NCBI GenBank assembly: GCA_017961625.1
Contig: JAGCWY010000134.1
Coordinates: 1 to 6,202, forward strand
Length of the DNA stretch: 6,202 bases
DNA from: Ruminococcus sp.
Lineage (GTDB): Bacteria > Bacillota > Clostridia > Oscillospirales > Ruminococcaceae
Reading direction: 5' to 3'
Of this stretch, positions 1 to 6,021 are shown one piece after another (the stretch's first letter is position 1; each line of letters begins with the position of its first letter). The position numbers were made by a program, and so were the translations under genes. The notes under the pieces were generated by a model that saw only the letters and a program-made list of their open reading frames with translations, made no database searches and was not told the origin of the DNA.

Positions 1-1
1 C

Positions 2-193
2 AATACTCTGAATAAGCTTCGTGTAGGCATAACCGTCAAGATACGATATTACGACATCGACGCATACACAAACATCGAGGGAGTGGTAACAGAAATCAAT
101 CTCCCTTACCGCAGGCTTAAGGTCATAAAGACTACTATCCCGTTCGATGACATCTACACCATTGAGATGCTCGGTAAAGACGTATGCTTTTAG
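2..193 (+). CDS. YolD-like family protein, C-terminal part (5' end outside window)
   Basis: An open frame enters from the left edge and ends at TAG 191-193, leaving the last 63 residues. The fragment holds the pattern of the YolD-like fold: a beta strand (VGITVKIRYYDID), a turn, IEGVVTEINLPYRRLKV, then the strand-plus-acidic ending PFDDIYTIEML. In YolD-like proteins a short basic N-terminal part precedes this small beta domain, so roughly half of the protein is probably missing. In Firmicutes these genes often sit beside a Y-family (UvrX/ImpB-type) DNA polymerase gene on plasmids, prophages and integrative elements, so such a polymerase may lie just upstream; this is inference from the family. 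Biochemical function is not established. The family call rests on the motif pattern only; a small phage protein with a similar fold is the alternative. Confidence 0.7.
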   Translation, partial: NTLNKLRVGITVKIRYYDIDAYTNIEGVVTEINLPYRRLKVIKTTIPFDDIYTIEMLGKDVCF

Positions 194-243
194 AGCATCA
201 CCATTTTCCTCCTGAAAACAATCACAACATAGAAGAAATGCTC

Positions 244-266
244 AGCCGCCCCTTTGTGGGGCGGTT
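244..266 (+). terminator. GC-rich hairpin after the YolD-like gene, possible weak terminator
   Basis: CCGCCCC (246-252) pairs perfectly with GGGGCGG (258-264) around a 5-nt loop (TTTGT). An extra G-T and A-T pair extend the stem to 244-266. It lies about 50 nt after the stop of the YolD-like gene and 63 nt before the next start. No T-run follows on either strand, so intrinsic termination would be weak; an RNA processing or stability hairpin is equally possible. Confidence 0.45.
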
Positions 267-329
267 ACACATGACTTAAAGAACTACAAAAATGAAGTAA
301 TAATCACCAAACGTGAAAGGAGAATTAAC

Positions 330-689
330 ATGGGACTTTATGAAGGAATTAAGGACGCAATAGGAATAGCACAAAAAGCTGATAACGTCGAGCTTTACAA
401 ACAACTCATTGATTTAAGCTCACAGGCTTTGGATATGCAGACAGAAATAGCAAAACTACGGGAAGAGAATTCAGAACTACAAAAATCCAAAGAAACGGAG
501 CAAAGGTTTGTTAGGCATGAACAGCCGTATTTAACACTTGAAGGTGATAATCAAAAGGTTTGTTATTGCGCTGTATGTTGGGGAAAAGACGAGAAAATGA
601 TTCAGATGGACAGAATCAACTGGGATAAAGGTCAAATAAAGCTATATTGCAAAGTTTGTGAGAATCACTGCATTGAATGCGAGCAGTAA
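330..689 (+). CDS. Hypothetical protein with coiled coil and Cys-rich zinc-ribbon-like C-terminus
   Basis: A 119-residue protein of unknown function. A clear ribosome binding site (AAAGGAG, 316-322) lies 7 nt before the ATG. Residues about 5-58 are predicted to be helical, with a charged heptad-like stretch (EIAKLREENSELQKSKE) suggesting a coiled coil and oligomerisation. The C-terminal half carries C80-x2-C83 and C107-x2-C110, a four-cysteine arrangement that fits a zinc ribbon, plus C78, C114 and C117, so a second CxxC pair (114/117) is also available. There is no signal peptide or membrane segment, so it should be cytoplasmic. I recognise the layout (MGLYEGIKDA-like start, helix, then treble CxxC) as a kind of small protein found in phage-like and integrative elements of Clostridia, but know no function for it. 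Nucleic-acid or protein binding through the zinc site is inference. It is probably mobile-element cargo, as is the YolD-like neighbour. Confidence 0.8.
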   Translation: MGLYEGIKDAIGIAQKADNVELYKQLIDLSSQALDMQTEIAKLREENSELQKSKETEQRFVRHEQPYLTLEGDNQKVCYCAVCWGKDEKMIQMDRINWDKGQIKLYCKVCENHCIECEQ

Positions 690-767
690 GTTATGACTGT
701 CTTTCACTAATGTCAAATAGCCATTAGGTAACCCCAATCGCAAGCAGTTCCAAATTCGATATACCAT

Positions 768-802
768 GAGGGTATTATGCAAGATCTAAGCATAATGCCC
801 TC
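768..802 (+). terminator. Hairpin between the hypothetical gene and the TCS promoter, probable terminator
   Basis: GAGGGTATTATGC (768-780) pairs with GCATAATGCCCTC (790-802) over 13 bp with a single T-G wobble and a 9-nt loop. It is followed by TGCTGTTTATGATT, which is only moderately T-rich. It ends 12 nt before the -35 element of the two-component promoter, so it would shield that promoter from upstream transcription. A protein-binding palindrome is the alternative reading, but the stem is long and RNA-like. Confidence 0.6.
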
Positions 803-814
803 TGCTGTTTATGA

Positions 815-843
815 TTGACATTTCCTTTTCTGTCTGCTATAAT
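815..843 (+). promoter_or_regulatory. Consensus sigma-A promoter of the response regulator/kinase operon
   Basis: TTGACA (815-820), a 17-nt spacer, then TATAAT (838-843) preceded by TG at 835-836, which is an extended -10. Both hexamers are perfect consensus. Transcription should start near 850. No LytTR-box pair is visible upstream of it, so strong constitutive expression rather than autoactivation is the simplest reading. Confidence 0.88.
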
Positions 844-865
844 AATTACAACGCTTGCACGATAC

Positions 866-870
866 GGAAG
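866..870 (+). promoter_or_regulatory. Ribosome binding site deciding the response regulator start
   Basis: GGAAG within CGGAAGTGAG, 8 nt before the ATG at 879. The alternative upstream TTG (855) has no Shine-Dalgarno and would sit at the very 5' end of the mRNA predicted from the consensus promoter, so this site favours the ATG. Confidence 0.6.
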
Positions 871-878
871 TGAGAATC

Positions 879-1607
879 ATGCTGAAAATTGCAATCTGTG
901 ATGACGATGCCAAATTTTGCGAAAGCTTTCACCGAATGCTGAACTGCTGTTTTGAAACTATCGAAGCAGAGATCGACATAAAAATCCATCTGACTGGTGA
1001 AGCCCTTTGTGCGAACTTCTCTCAAACGCAATATGATTTGATCTTTCTTGATATTGAATTAACGGGTATCAACGGTGTCAATGCAGGACAGATACTGCGG
1101 CAGCAATCACATGAAGTGCAGATAGTCTATGTATCATCAAAGGAAGAATATGCAATGCAGCTCTTTCAGAACCGCCCGTTTGACTTCCTTGTAAAGCCCA
1201 TTACACAGAAACGACTCAATACTTTGCTTGATACCTATTTTCAGGTATTCCCCATTGCTGACCGTTATTTCACATATACCGCCGACCGTCGGAAACAGCA
1301 GATCGCAGTGAGCGAAATCCTTTATTTTGAAAGCCTGCGGAAGCAGCTGCGCATCATGACATATACCGGAGAAATTATGATTTATGCAAAGCTTACTGAC
1401 ATTCTGAGTGAACCGTTCAGCGGGCAGTTTCTGCGGATTCACCAGTCATTTCTTGTGAATATCCGTCACATCAAAGAATTTCGCTATGGAGAGATCACGC
1501 TGACAAACGGCACCGTACTACCTATCAGCCGCAGTTATCAGAACGCTGTGCGTGACTTTCTCATGAAGCGTGAGCAGGAACGAATGCTGCGGGAGGCTGG
1601 CTTATGA
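879..1607 (+). CDS. LytTR-family response regulator (AgrA/ComE type)
   Basis: Cytoplasmic DNA-binding response regulator of 242 residues, presumably phosphorylated by the kinase encoded next. The receiver domain (about 1-120) shows the acidic pair D9/D10 within AICDDD, the phosphoacceptor D58 in LIFLDIEL, S86/S87 at the Ser/Thr switch position, and K106 in FLVKP. The LytTR domain (about 130-232) has the hallmark segments ILYFES and FLRIHQSFLVNIRHI. Length is normal for the family. A TTG at 855 would extend the frame by 8 codons, but it lies only about 5 nt after the predicted transcription start. The ATG at 879 has GGAAG (866-870) 8 nt upstream and gives the usual MLKIAICDDD beginning, so I chose it. 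It overlaps the kinase gene by 4 nt. Its probable target is the paired repeat at 2652-2681 upstream of the ABC operon, because LytTR domains bind such 9-bp direct repeats. Confidence 0.93.
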   Translation: MLKIAICDDDAKFCESFHRMLNCCFETIEAEIDIKIHLTGEALCANFSQTQYDLIFLDIELTGINGVNAGQILRQQSHEVQIVYVSSKEEYAMQLFQNRPFDFLVKPITQKRLNTLLDTYFQVFPIADRYFTYTADRRKQQIAVSEILYFESLRKQLRIMTYTGEIMIYAKLTDILSEPFSGQFLRIHQSFLVNIRHIKEFRYGEITLTNGTVLPISRSYQNAVRDFLMKREQERMLREAGL

Positions 1608-2659
1608 ATCCGATTGAAACACTCCTTTCCGTTCTGTTCATGCTGATATATGTATTTGCGAATTTCCGTCTTGCAAGGCTGATTTCTCCGCAGAGAACGC
1701 TCAAATGGAAAACGGAGCTTCTGGCATATGCGCTGTCCTTTTTGCTTTGTGCTGCGCTGATTGCAATGCCGCGCAATTATCATTCAGCTGCTTATCTGAT
1801 TGCGCCTTATCTTCTGCTTGCTGTACTGCAATTTGGTATTTTATATTTGTATCGGCGTGACCTGAAACAGAATTTGCTAGGCATCCTGAAGCTGTTCGCG
1901 GCGGATTTTCTGGCGGCAGAAATGTTTGTGCTGTTGAGCGATCGCAGCATAGAACATATGGACTGGCAGGCTTTTTTCTGGCTGCTTGCTCCTGTCAAGC
2001 TGATTGCGGTACTGATGCTCGAATCCGCCAAGCGCCGCCGTGAGAAAGACCGCATATCCCTGCAAATGCAGATGTACCGGCATCAGATGGAGATCATGGA
2101 GCAGTCGCAGGCACAGATTCGGTTTTTGAAGCACGATATGAATAATCATCTGCTTCACATGAATCAGCTTTTATTAGAACAGGATACCGAAAAGCTTCGG
2201 CAATATATGCAGGAAACAACGCATCACCTTGCGTTATCACAGGAGTTCGTAAGCACCGGAAATCACGATATAGACAGTCTGCTGAATTATAAGCTCATGT
2301 CCGTACAGCAGCTTGGTACAGAGATCGTGACCGATATGCGAATCCCGACAGATACGCAGATTCCGGCATTTGACATCAATGTGATTCTCGGCAATCTCCT
2401 TGACAATGCGCTTGAGGCGCTGAAAGAATGTGAGAACCGCCGGATTACTGTCTCCATGCGTTATGAATCGGGCATTTTATATATTGTGATACAGAACACC
2501 TGTAAAGGTGAACCGCCGGTTGTCTCCGTAAAAGGCACAGGACACGGACTTGGTCTGCACAGTGTACGCCGCACACTGGAAGCATATCACGGCGAGCTGA
2601 AAACTAATTACGAAAACCACCTTTTCACGGCAGCTGTGATGATGTATCTGAACCGTTGA
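1604..2659 (+). CDS. Sensor histidine kinase with GHKL ATPase domain (AgrC-like, multi-pass membrane)
   Basis: Membrane kinase of 351 residues, partner of the preceding LytTR regulator. The N-terminal third holds about five hydrophobic segments (roughly 3-22, 38-55, 62-82, 92-112, 121-140) with short loops and no large extracellular domain, so the signal is probably sensed in or near the membrane. A helical linker (about 141-172) leads to the phosphoacceptor H177 in FLKHDMNNHL, typical of the AgrC/CitA-like dimerisation region. The ATPase domain follows, with the N-box around NVILGNLLDNALEA (N264, N268) and the glycine box GTGHGLGLHS (311-320). It is translationally coupled to the regulator (ATGA overlap), with GGGAGG at 1591-1596 giving a 7-nt spacing. 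No AgrB/AgrD-like signal genes adjoin it, so the ligand is unknown; the coupled ABC module suggests a peptide or envelope stress. Family is certain; the stimulus is inference. Confidence 0.92.
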   Translation: MNPIETLLSVLFMLIYVFANFRLARLISPQRTLKWKTELLAYALSFLLCAALIAMPRNYHSAAYLIAPYLLLAVLQFGILYLYRRDLKQNLLGILKLFAADFLAAEMFVLLSDRSIEHMDWQAFFWLLAPVKLIAVLMLESAKRRREKDRISLQMQMYRHQMEIMEQSQAQIRFLKHDMNNHLLHMNQLLLEQDTEKLRQYMQETTHHLALSQEFVSTGNHDIDSLLNYKLMSVQQLGTEIVTDMRIPTDTQIPAFDINVILGNLLDNALEALKECENRRITVSMRYESGILYIVIQNTCKGEPPVVSVKGTGHGLGLHSVRRTLEAYHGELKTNYENHLFTAAVMMYLNR

Positions 2660-2692
2660 TTGTACCCATTCAACCGCTGATTATACCTATTA
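2651..2692 (+). promoter_or_regulatory. Tandem LytTR-box operator (two 21-bp direct repeats)
   Basis: Two adjacent 21-bp units (2651-2671 and 2672-2692) agree at 17 of 21 positions. Each starts with a LytTR-type box: ACCGTTGAT (2652-2660) fits the published [TA][AC][CA]GTTN[AG][TG] consensus fully, and ACCGCTGAT (2673-2681) misses one position. The 9-bp boxes are 12 bp apart, which is two helical turns start to start, the geometry known for AgrA-type regulators. The second unit ends 2 nt before the -35 element. The first overlaps the kinase stop codon. The likely binder is the LytTR regulator encoded at 879-1607, acting as an activator. Confidence 0.82.
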
Positions 2693-2694
2693 TA

Positions 2695-2723
2695 TTGAAA
2701 AGAGATTCCCGGAGTGCTACAAT
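2695..2723 (+). promoter_or_regulatory. Promoter of the ABC-module operon
   Basis: TTGAAA (2695-2700), a 17-nt spacer and TACAAT (2718-2723) with TG at 2715-2716 (extended -10). The predicted start is near 2730. The slightly imperfect hexamers directly below the paired LytTR boxes suit an activated promoter. The whole core promoter lies inside the terminator hairpin 2697-2748. Confidence 0.82.
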
Positions 2724-2748
2724 AAAAGCAACCCGGGAATTTCTTTTT
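2697..2748 (+). terminator. Rho-independent terminator of the regulator/kinase operon, overlapping the next promoter
   Basis: The arms 2697-2712 and 2733-2748 pair over 16 bp, counting two G-T wobbles. The core is ATTCCCGG against CCGGGAAT, flanked by an A-rich 5' side (GAAAAGAG) and a T-rich 3' side (TTTCTTTTT). An inner 4-bp stem (TGCT 2715-2718, AGCA 2727-2730) tops it. The tail makes a good U-tract for RNA read through from the kinase gene. RNA starting near 2730 lacks the 5' arm and cannot form it. Confidence 0.8.
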
Positions 2749-2753
2749 GGAGG
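2749..2753 (+). promoter_or_regulatory. Ribosome binding site deciding the start of the 194-residue gene
   Basis: GGAGG directly after the terminator T-run and 8 nt before the ATG at 2762. The frame is open from a TTG at 2747, but that codon overlaps the Shine-Dalgarno itself, so the ATG is the start. Confidence 0.8.
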
Positions 2754-2761
2754 CGGTTCAC

Positions 2762-3346
2762 ATGAAAGAAAAGACGATAAGTATTCGGAGAATTGTTATC
2801 CGCATTCTGATTGTCCTGTTGATATTGTTCGGTATTTGGAATGGACTTTGGCTGTATTATCGGCAACACTGTTTCGTTCGTGTAGCAGAGCAAGCCGGAA
2901 TGACAAAGCAAAAAGGTATGCATGTTTATTACATAAGTGAGGTGCCGCTTGAAAACGGCATAACAGCACATTATGGTGTATTCTGCCCACCTTATCTTCG
3001 ATTTGCATATAATTATTCTGCACATGAGTCACCAGAACCAGATCGAATTGAAAAGAACGGAAAATGGCTATATCAATGCGATTATCGAATCGATCTGAGC
3101 ATACACCCTTCTTTATTTGGCGAACCGCGTTATCAGATTCAGATCTATGATCAGAAAACAGCGAATGCTGATTACCTCGCAGGAAAGACAGCAGAACTGG
3201 ATTGCGGCAATATATATACCTTTGAGGTAGACGCAGATATGAACATCATACAGGAATGGTCATACGGCGGGCAGGCGGTCTGGGACGATGCACATGATGA
3301 AGCGCATGCGATGTTTACTCGGGCAAAGGATGTGTTCGGGCTATGA
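2762..3346 (+). CDS. Membrane-anchored protein of unknown function, first gene of the ABC operon
   Basis: A 194-residue protein I do not recognise. A short basic N-terminus (MKEKTISIRR) is followed by one hydrophobic segment (about 11-33) and then aromatic/basic residues. There is no evident signal-peptidase site, so it is probably an N-in signal anchor displaying about 160 residues outside the membrane. The outer part contains four cysteines (C37, C75, C106, C148), enough for two disulfides, and many aromatic residues suggesting a beta-rich fold. It is the first gene after the LytTR-controlled promoter and overlaps the next gene by 4 nt, so it should be co-made with the membrane protein and ATPase. 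In related lactococcin-972-type loci the extra gene beside the DUF1430-type protein and ATPase is often the bacteriocin. This protein is longer than those, is anchored, and lacks their visible pattern. A sensor, adaptor or accessory subunit of the transporter is a reasonable guess, not a finding. Confidence 0.85.
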   Translation: MKEKTISIRRIVIRILIVLLILFGIWNGLWLYYRQHCFVRVAEQAGMTKQKGMHVYYISEVPLENGITAHYGVFCPPYLRFAYNYSAHESPEPDRIEKNGKWLYQCDYRIDLSIHPSLFGEPRYQIQIYDQKTANADYLAGKTAELDCGNIYTFEVDADMNIIQEWSYGGQAVWDDAHDEAHAMFTRAKDVFGL

Positions 3347-5304
3347 GGATCGTCAAATACCTGACGCTTTCCATCCTTCTTTGTGCGGTGCTGATTCTTG
3401 CGGAAACAACACGGCTGCTGTATACTGTGAACTTTGCTTTCGGCTCCATGCGTGCGTACTATGAAGTGCAGATCACACAGGAGGATCTGCCCGTGATCTC
3501 GGAACTGTCCGGACAACACAGGATTCCGCTTTGTATTGTGGATAACAAAATGACAACCACACAGGCGTTTGACATTTATTCCACTGCCGATGAAAGCACG
3601 CTGGTTGATGAACTGCAAATCCAATTCGGAACATTCCGCAGCGTATTTTATAAAGAATCAGTACAGATACGCTTTCACGCATTCGGGGATTATGAAGTGC
3701 CTGAGAAACCTGTCAAGCTGTTTTTTATTGGAAATCAACAGAAGGATTTTGAAAAAGCACTTTCTTCACAGGTTACCATTCAGGGCGGCATCATGTATCA
3801 GCAGGATGCATCCACAATGCTTGCGGTTATCTGGATCGCTTGGGGAATCCTGATTGCATTTGTATTTTTCCTGTCGGCATTCGATACAGAATCCAAACGG
3901 CGCACCAGCTTTGTACGCATCATGAACGGAGCTTCTCCGCTTCAAATTCTGCTTGCCAATATCGGCGTAGAATTGCTTGTTATGACAGGCATTATCAGCA
4001 TTGTGACGGCTGTGACAGGCTGCTTTGTGACTGTACAAATCGGGAAATACCGGCTGGTGCTTGTGCTGTTGGTACTCGCTTCTATAATGCCCTATATTAG
4101 GCTGACGGGGCTGAGCTATACGATCATCACACAGGAACGCCTTTCCGTCGCACGGCTGCTTAATTTCGGATATATCTATAAAACAATTCTGCTCTGTATC
4201 ACAATGGCGGTGTTCAGTCTGACGGCATCACTCGGTGCGGATTTCGTTCGGAATCTGCGTGTTCTCCGATGTGCAAAGGAATACGCGGATTACAGCATCG
4301 TCAAAATCGAAACGACGCAGGCAAATCTGCTCGGTGACATTGATGTGGATGAAGCGGTGCGGTACATGGAACTGACAAATCTGCGGATCGAGGAAGTCTA
4401 CCGGCAGTATTATGAAAGCAATGATGCTTTGATGATCGCACCGTATAATCTGCACAGCTTCACAAGCGGCAAGCGCGAAGGGTTTATTTACTGCAATGCC
4501 AATGCAGCGGATTATATTGAGCGGCTGTTTGGCGAATATCGTGATGAAATTAACGCAGATGTGTGCATTTTCATTCCGGACGGTGTTCCGGAGGATGATC
4601 CGGTGATTCAGAATGCAACAGGTCTCGGCATTCCGGATTATGCTGGAAGAAGCTGGGAGCCGGAAGTGGAGATCATTCATTATCACGGCAGGAAAATAGG
4701 CTTTTATATTTCCTCTGCTGAGGATTCGCTGCTGACATTTGTGGAGAATCCGATTGTCGTTTATGTCATGCGGACACCCGATGAAATTGGCGTGCCGCTG
4801 ACGGATACGCATAAGGCTCCGGCAGCGGGAAATATCGCATTCCGCACAGATGATGCAATGCTCCGTGATTTACAGGCACGGGACAACATTCGCTGTGAAA
4901 TCACACCGATCGGCGAAACTGTTCAGCGTGAATTTGATTCGGTCAAACGAATCTGCGGAGCGCTCGCTTTGATTTGTGCCGTATTTATTGCACTGAATGT
5001 ATTTGTCAGCGGCTTTTTAATTCGTATGGAGTATCGGCTGAGAGCGAAAGAATACTGCATCAAAACTGTGCTTGGTTATACCATGCTGCAAAAATTCGGC
5101 AGCTTCCTCACGATGTCTGTGCTTTCAATACTGGTGAGCATCGTGCTTGTTGTTCTGCTGCGAAATCAGCTTCACATTCAGCCGACGGTGCTTGCTTTGA
5201 TCTGCAGCGGAATGCTGATTGCCGATACCGTGACAATATTTGCATATGCAATCCGGACAGAACGAAGCAGCATTGTGAATAGTTTGAAAGGCGGCGCATT
5301 ATGA
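3343..5304 (+). CDS. Bacteriocin-associated integral membrane protein (DUF1430-like), ABC permease-like
   Basis: Multi-pass membrane protein of 653 residues. Hydrophobic segments lie at about 5-20, 159-180, 202-230, 237-258, 278-297, 535-560, 585-606 and 614-637. They frame two large extracytoplasmic regions (about 21-158 and 298-534). Length and layout match the family described as bacteriocin-associated or putative immunity proteins (about 650 residues, about seven spans). Segments such as RRTSFVRIMNGASPLQILL after span 2, and EYRLRAKEYCIKTVLGYTMLQK after span 6, resemble the cytoplasmic coupling regions of FtsX/MacB-type permeases, which suits a partner of the ATPase that follows. It overlaps both neighbours by 4 nt. 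The ribosome binding site is weak (AAAGGA, 3325-3330, 12 nt away), so translational coupling is likely. The role, whether export, immunity or detoxification of a peptide, is unproven even for the family. The permease-like character is more certain than the exact family. Confidence 0.78.
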   Translation: MRIVKYLTLSILLCAVLILAETTRLLYTVNFAFGSMRAYYEVQITQEDLPVISELSGQHRIPLCIVDNKMTTTQAFDIYSTADESTLVDELQIQFGTFRSVFYKESVQIRFHAFGDYEVPEKPVKLFFIGNQQKDFEKALSSQVTIQGGIMYQQDASTMLAVIWIAWGILIAFVFFLSAFDTESKRRTSFVRIMNGASPLQILLANIGVELLVMTGIISIVTAVTGCFVTVQIGKYRLVLVLLVLASIMPYIRLTGLSYTIITQERLSVARLLNFGYIYKTILLCITMAVFSLTASLGADFVRNLRVLRCAKEYADYSIVKIETTQANLLGDIDVDEAVRYMELTNLRIEEVYRQYYESNDALMIAPYNLHSFTSGKREGFIYCNANAADYIERLFGEYRDEINADVCIFIPDGVPEDDPVIQNATGLGIPDYAGRSWEPEVEIIHYHGRKIGFYISSAEDSLLTFVENPIVVYVMRTPDEIGVPLTDTHKAPAAGNIAFRTDDAMLRDLQARDNIRCEITPIGETVQREFDSVKRICGALALICAVFIALNVFVSGFLIRMEYRLRAKEYCIKTVLGYTMLQKFGSFLTMSVLSILVSIVLVVLLRNQLHIQPTVLALICSGMLIADTVTIFAYAIRTERSSIVNSLKGGAL

Positions 5305-5921
5305 TTGAACTGAAAAATGTACGGAAGTCATTTGGGGAGCGTGTCCTTTTTAAAAATCTGAATCTGACAATCCCAGACGGAGAGTTTGCGGTATTGATCG
5401 GTGCAAGCGGATGTGGAAAAACGACTTTGCTCGACATCATCGCCGGAATCGAACCGATTGACAGCGGTGAGGTGTTGGTGGACGGTGTGAATATCCTGAA
5501 ACGAAGAAACCGCCTTGCGTATTATCAGACAAAGCTCGGTATGTGCTTTCAGAATTTCGCCCTGATTGAAAATATGACGGTGCGGAAGAATCTGGAGCTT
5601 GTGCAGAAAAAGAGCCGGAGCGAAATGTCCCTTGACGATGCTTTGCACCGTGTCGGAATGACAGACTATCTCGATAAAAAGGTGTGTACGCTGTCCGGCG
5701 GTGAACAGCAGAGAATTGCACTTGCAAGACTTATGGTAAAAAAGTGCAGTATCGTACTTGCCGATGAACCGACAGGCTCGCTTGATGCCGATAATGCGGC
5801 AAAAGTCATGGCAATTCTCTCCGATTTGAATGCAATGGGGAAAACCGTAGTTATGGTGACACATGATACAAAATATCAGAAAATCGGTACACGGCAGATT
5901 GATTTGATAAAAATGAAATGA
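5301..5921 (+). CDS. ABC transporter ATP-binding protein, lactococcin-972-group type
   Basis: Complete cytoplasmic ATPase of 206 residues. Motifs in order: Walker A GASGCGKTT (34-42), Q-loop Q84 in MCFQN, signature LSGGEQQR (131-138), Walker B IVLADEP with D155 and E156, D-loop SLDAD (160-164), and switch H188 in VTHD. All catalytic residues are intact. It belongs to the MacB/LolD-like branch, and the short length with no C-terminal extension fits the subfamily annotated as putative bacteriocin export ATPase of the lactococcin 972 group. The start ATG overlaps the stop of the membrane protein (ATGA); GAAAGGCGG upstream is a modest ribosome binding site. It is the last gene of the operon, with a hairpin terminator beginning 6 nt after the stop codon. 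It presumably powers the permease-like protein before it; the substrate is unknown, and peptide-resistance transport of the BceA style is an alternative. Confidence 0.92.
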   Translation: MIELKNVRKSFGERVLFKNLNLTIPDGEFAVLIGASGCGKTTLLDIIAGIEPIDSGEVLVDGVNILKRRNRLAYYQTKLGMCFQNFALIENMTVRKNLELVQKKSRSEMSLDDALHRVGMTDYLDKKVCTLSGGEQQRIALARLMVKKCSIVLADEPTGSLDADNAAKVMAILSDLNAMGKTVVMVTHDTKYQKIGTRQIDLIKMK

Positions 5922-5926
5922 TGAAG

Positions 5927-5970
5927 AAAGCGAGTTGCCGTTATCGACAACTCGCTTTGCTGTTTATTAT
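5927..5970 (+). terminator. Terminator of the ABC operon
   Basis: AAAGCGAGTTG (5927-5937) pairs perfectly with CAACTCGCTTT (5948-5958), an 11-bp stem with a 10-nt loop, followed by GCTGTTTATTATT. It sits 6 nt after the ATPase stop codon. The T-run is interrupted, so termination may be partial, and a second hairpin follows. Confidence 0.8.
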
Positions 5971-6021
5971 TCGTCGGAACACTCGTCAAGCCCGTGTATA
6001 CAAAACTAAAGCTATAACATG

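Noticed and set aside
193..243. GAGCAT/ATGCTC inverted repeat flanking the gap after the YolD-like gene
   Set aside because: Only 6 bp with about 40 nt between arms, which is expected by chance.
811..873. A 20-codon plus-strand frame as a possible signal peptide gene
   Set aside because: It runs through the -35 and -10 of a consensus promoter and has no ribosome binding site.
855..878. Upstream TTG start adding 8 residues to the response regulator
   Set aside because: It lies about 5 nt after the predicted transcription start with no ribosome binding site, and the ATG at 879 gives the standard family N-terminus.
2747..2761. TTG start adding 5 residues to the 194-residue protein
   Set aside because: The codon overlaps the GGAGG ribosome binding site that serves the ATG at 2762.
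4228..4812. A 194-codon minus-strand open frame inside the large membrane protein gene
   Set aside because: The plus-strand frame is a continuous, translationally coupled membrane protein; the antisense frame has no recognisable domain and is a shadow of its codon pattern.
5328..5864. A 178-codon minus-strand open frame opposite the ABC ATPase
   Set aside because: It lies entirely opposite an ATPase with all motifs intact and shows no family features.
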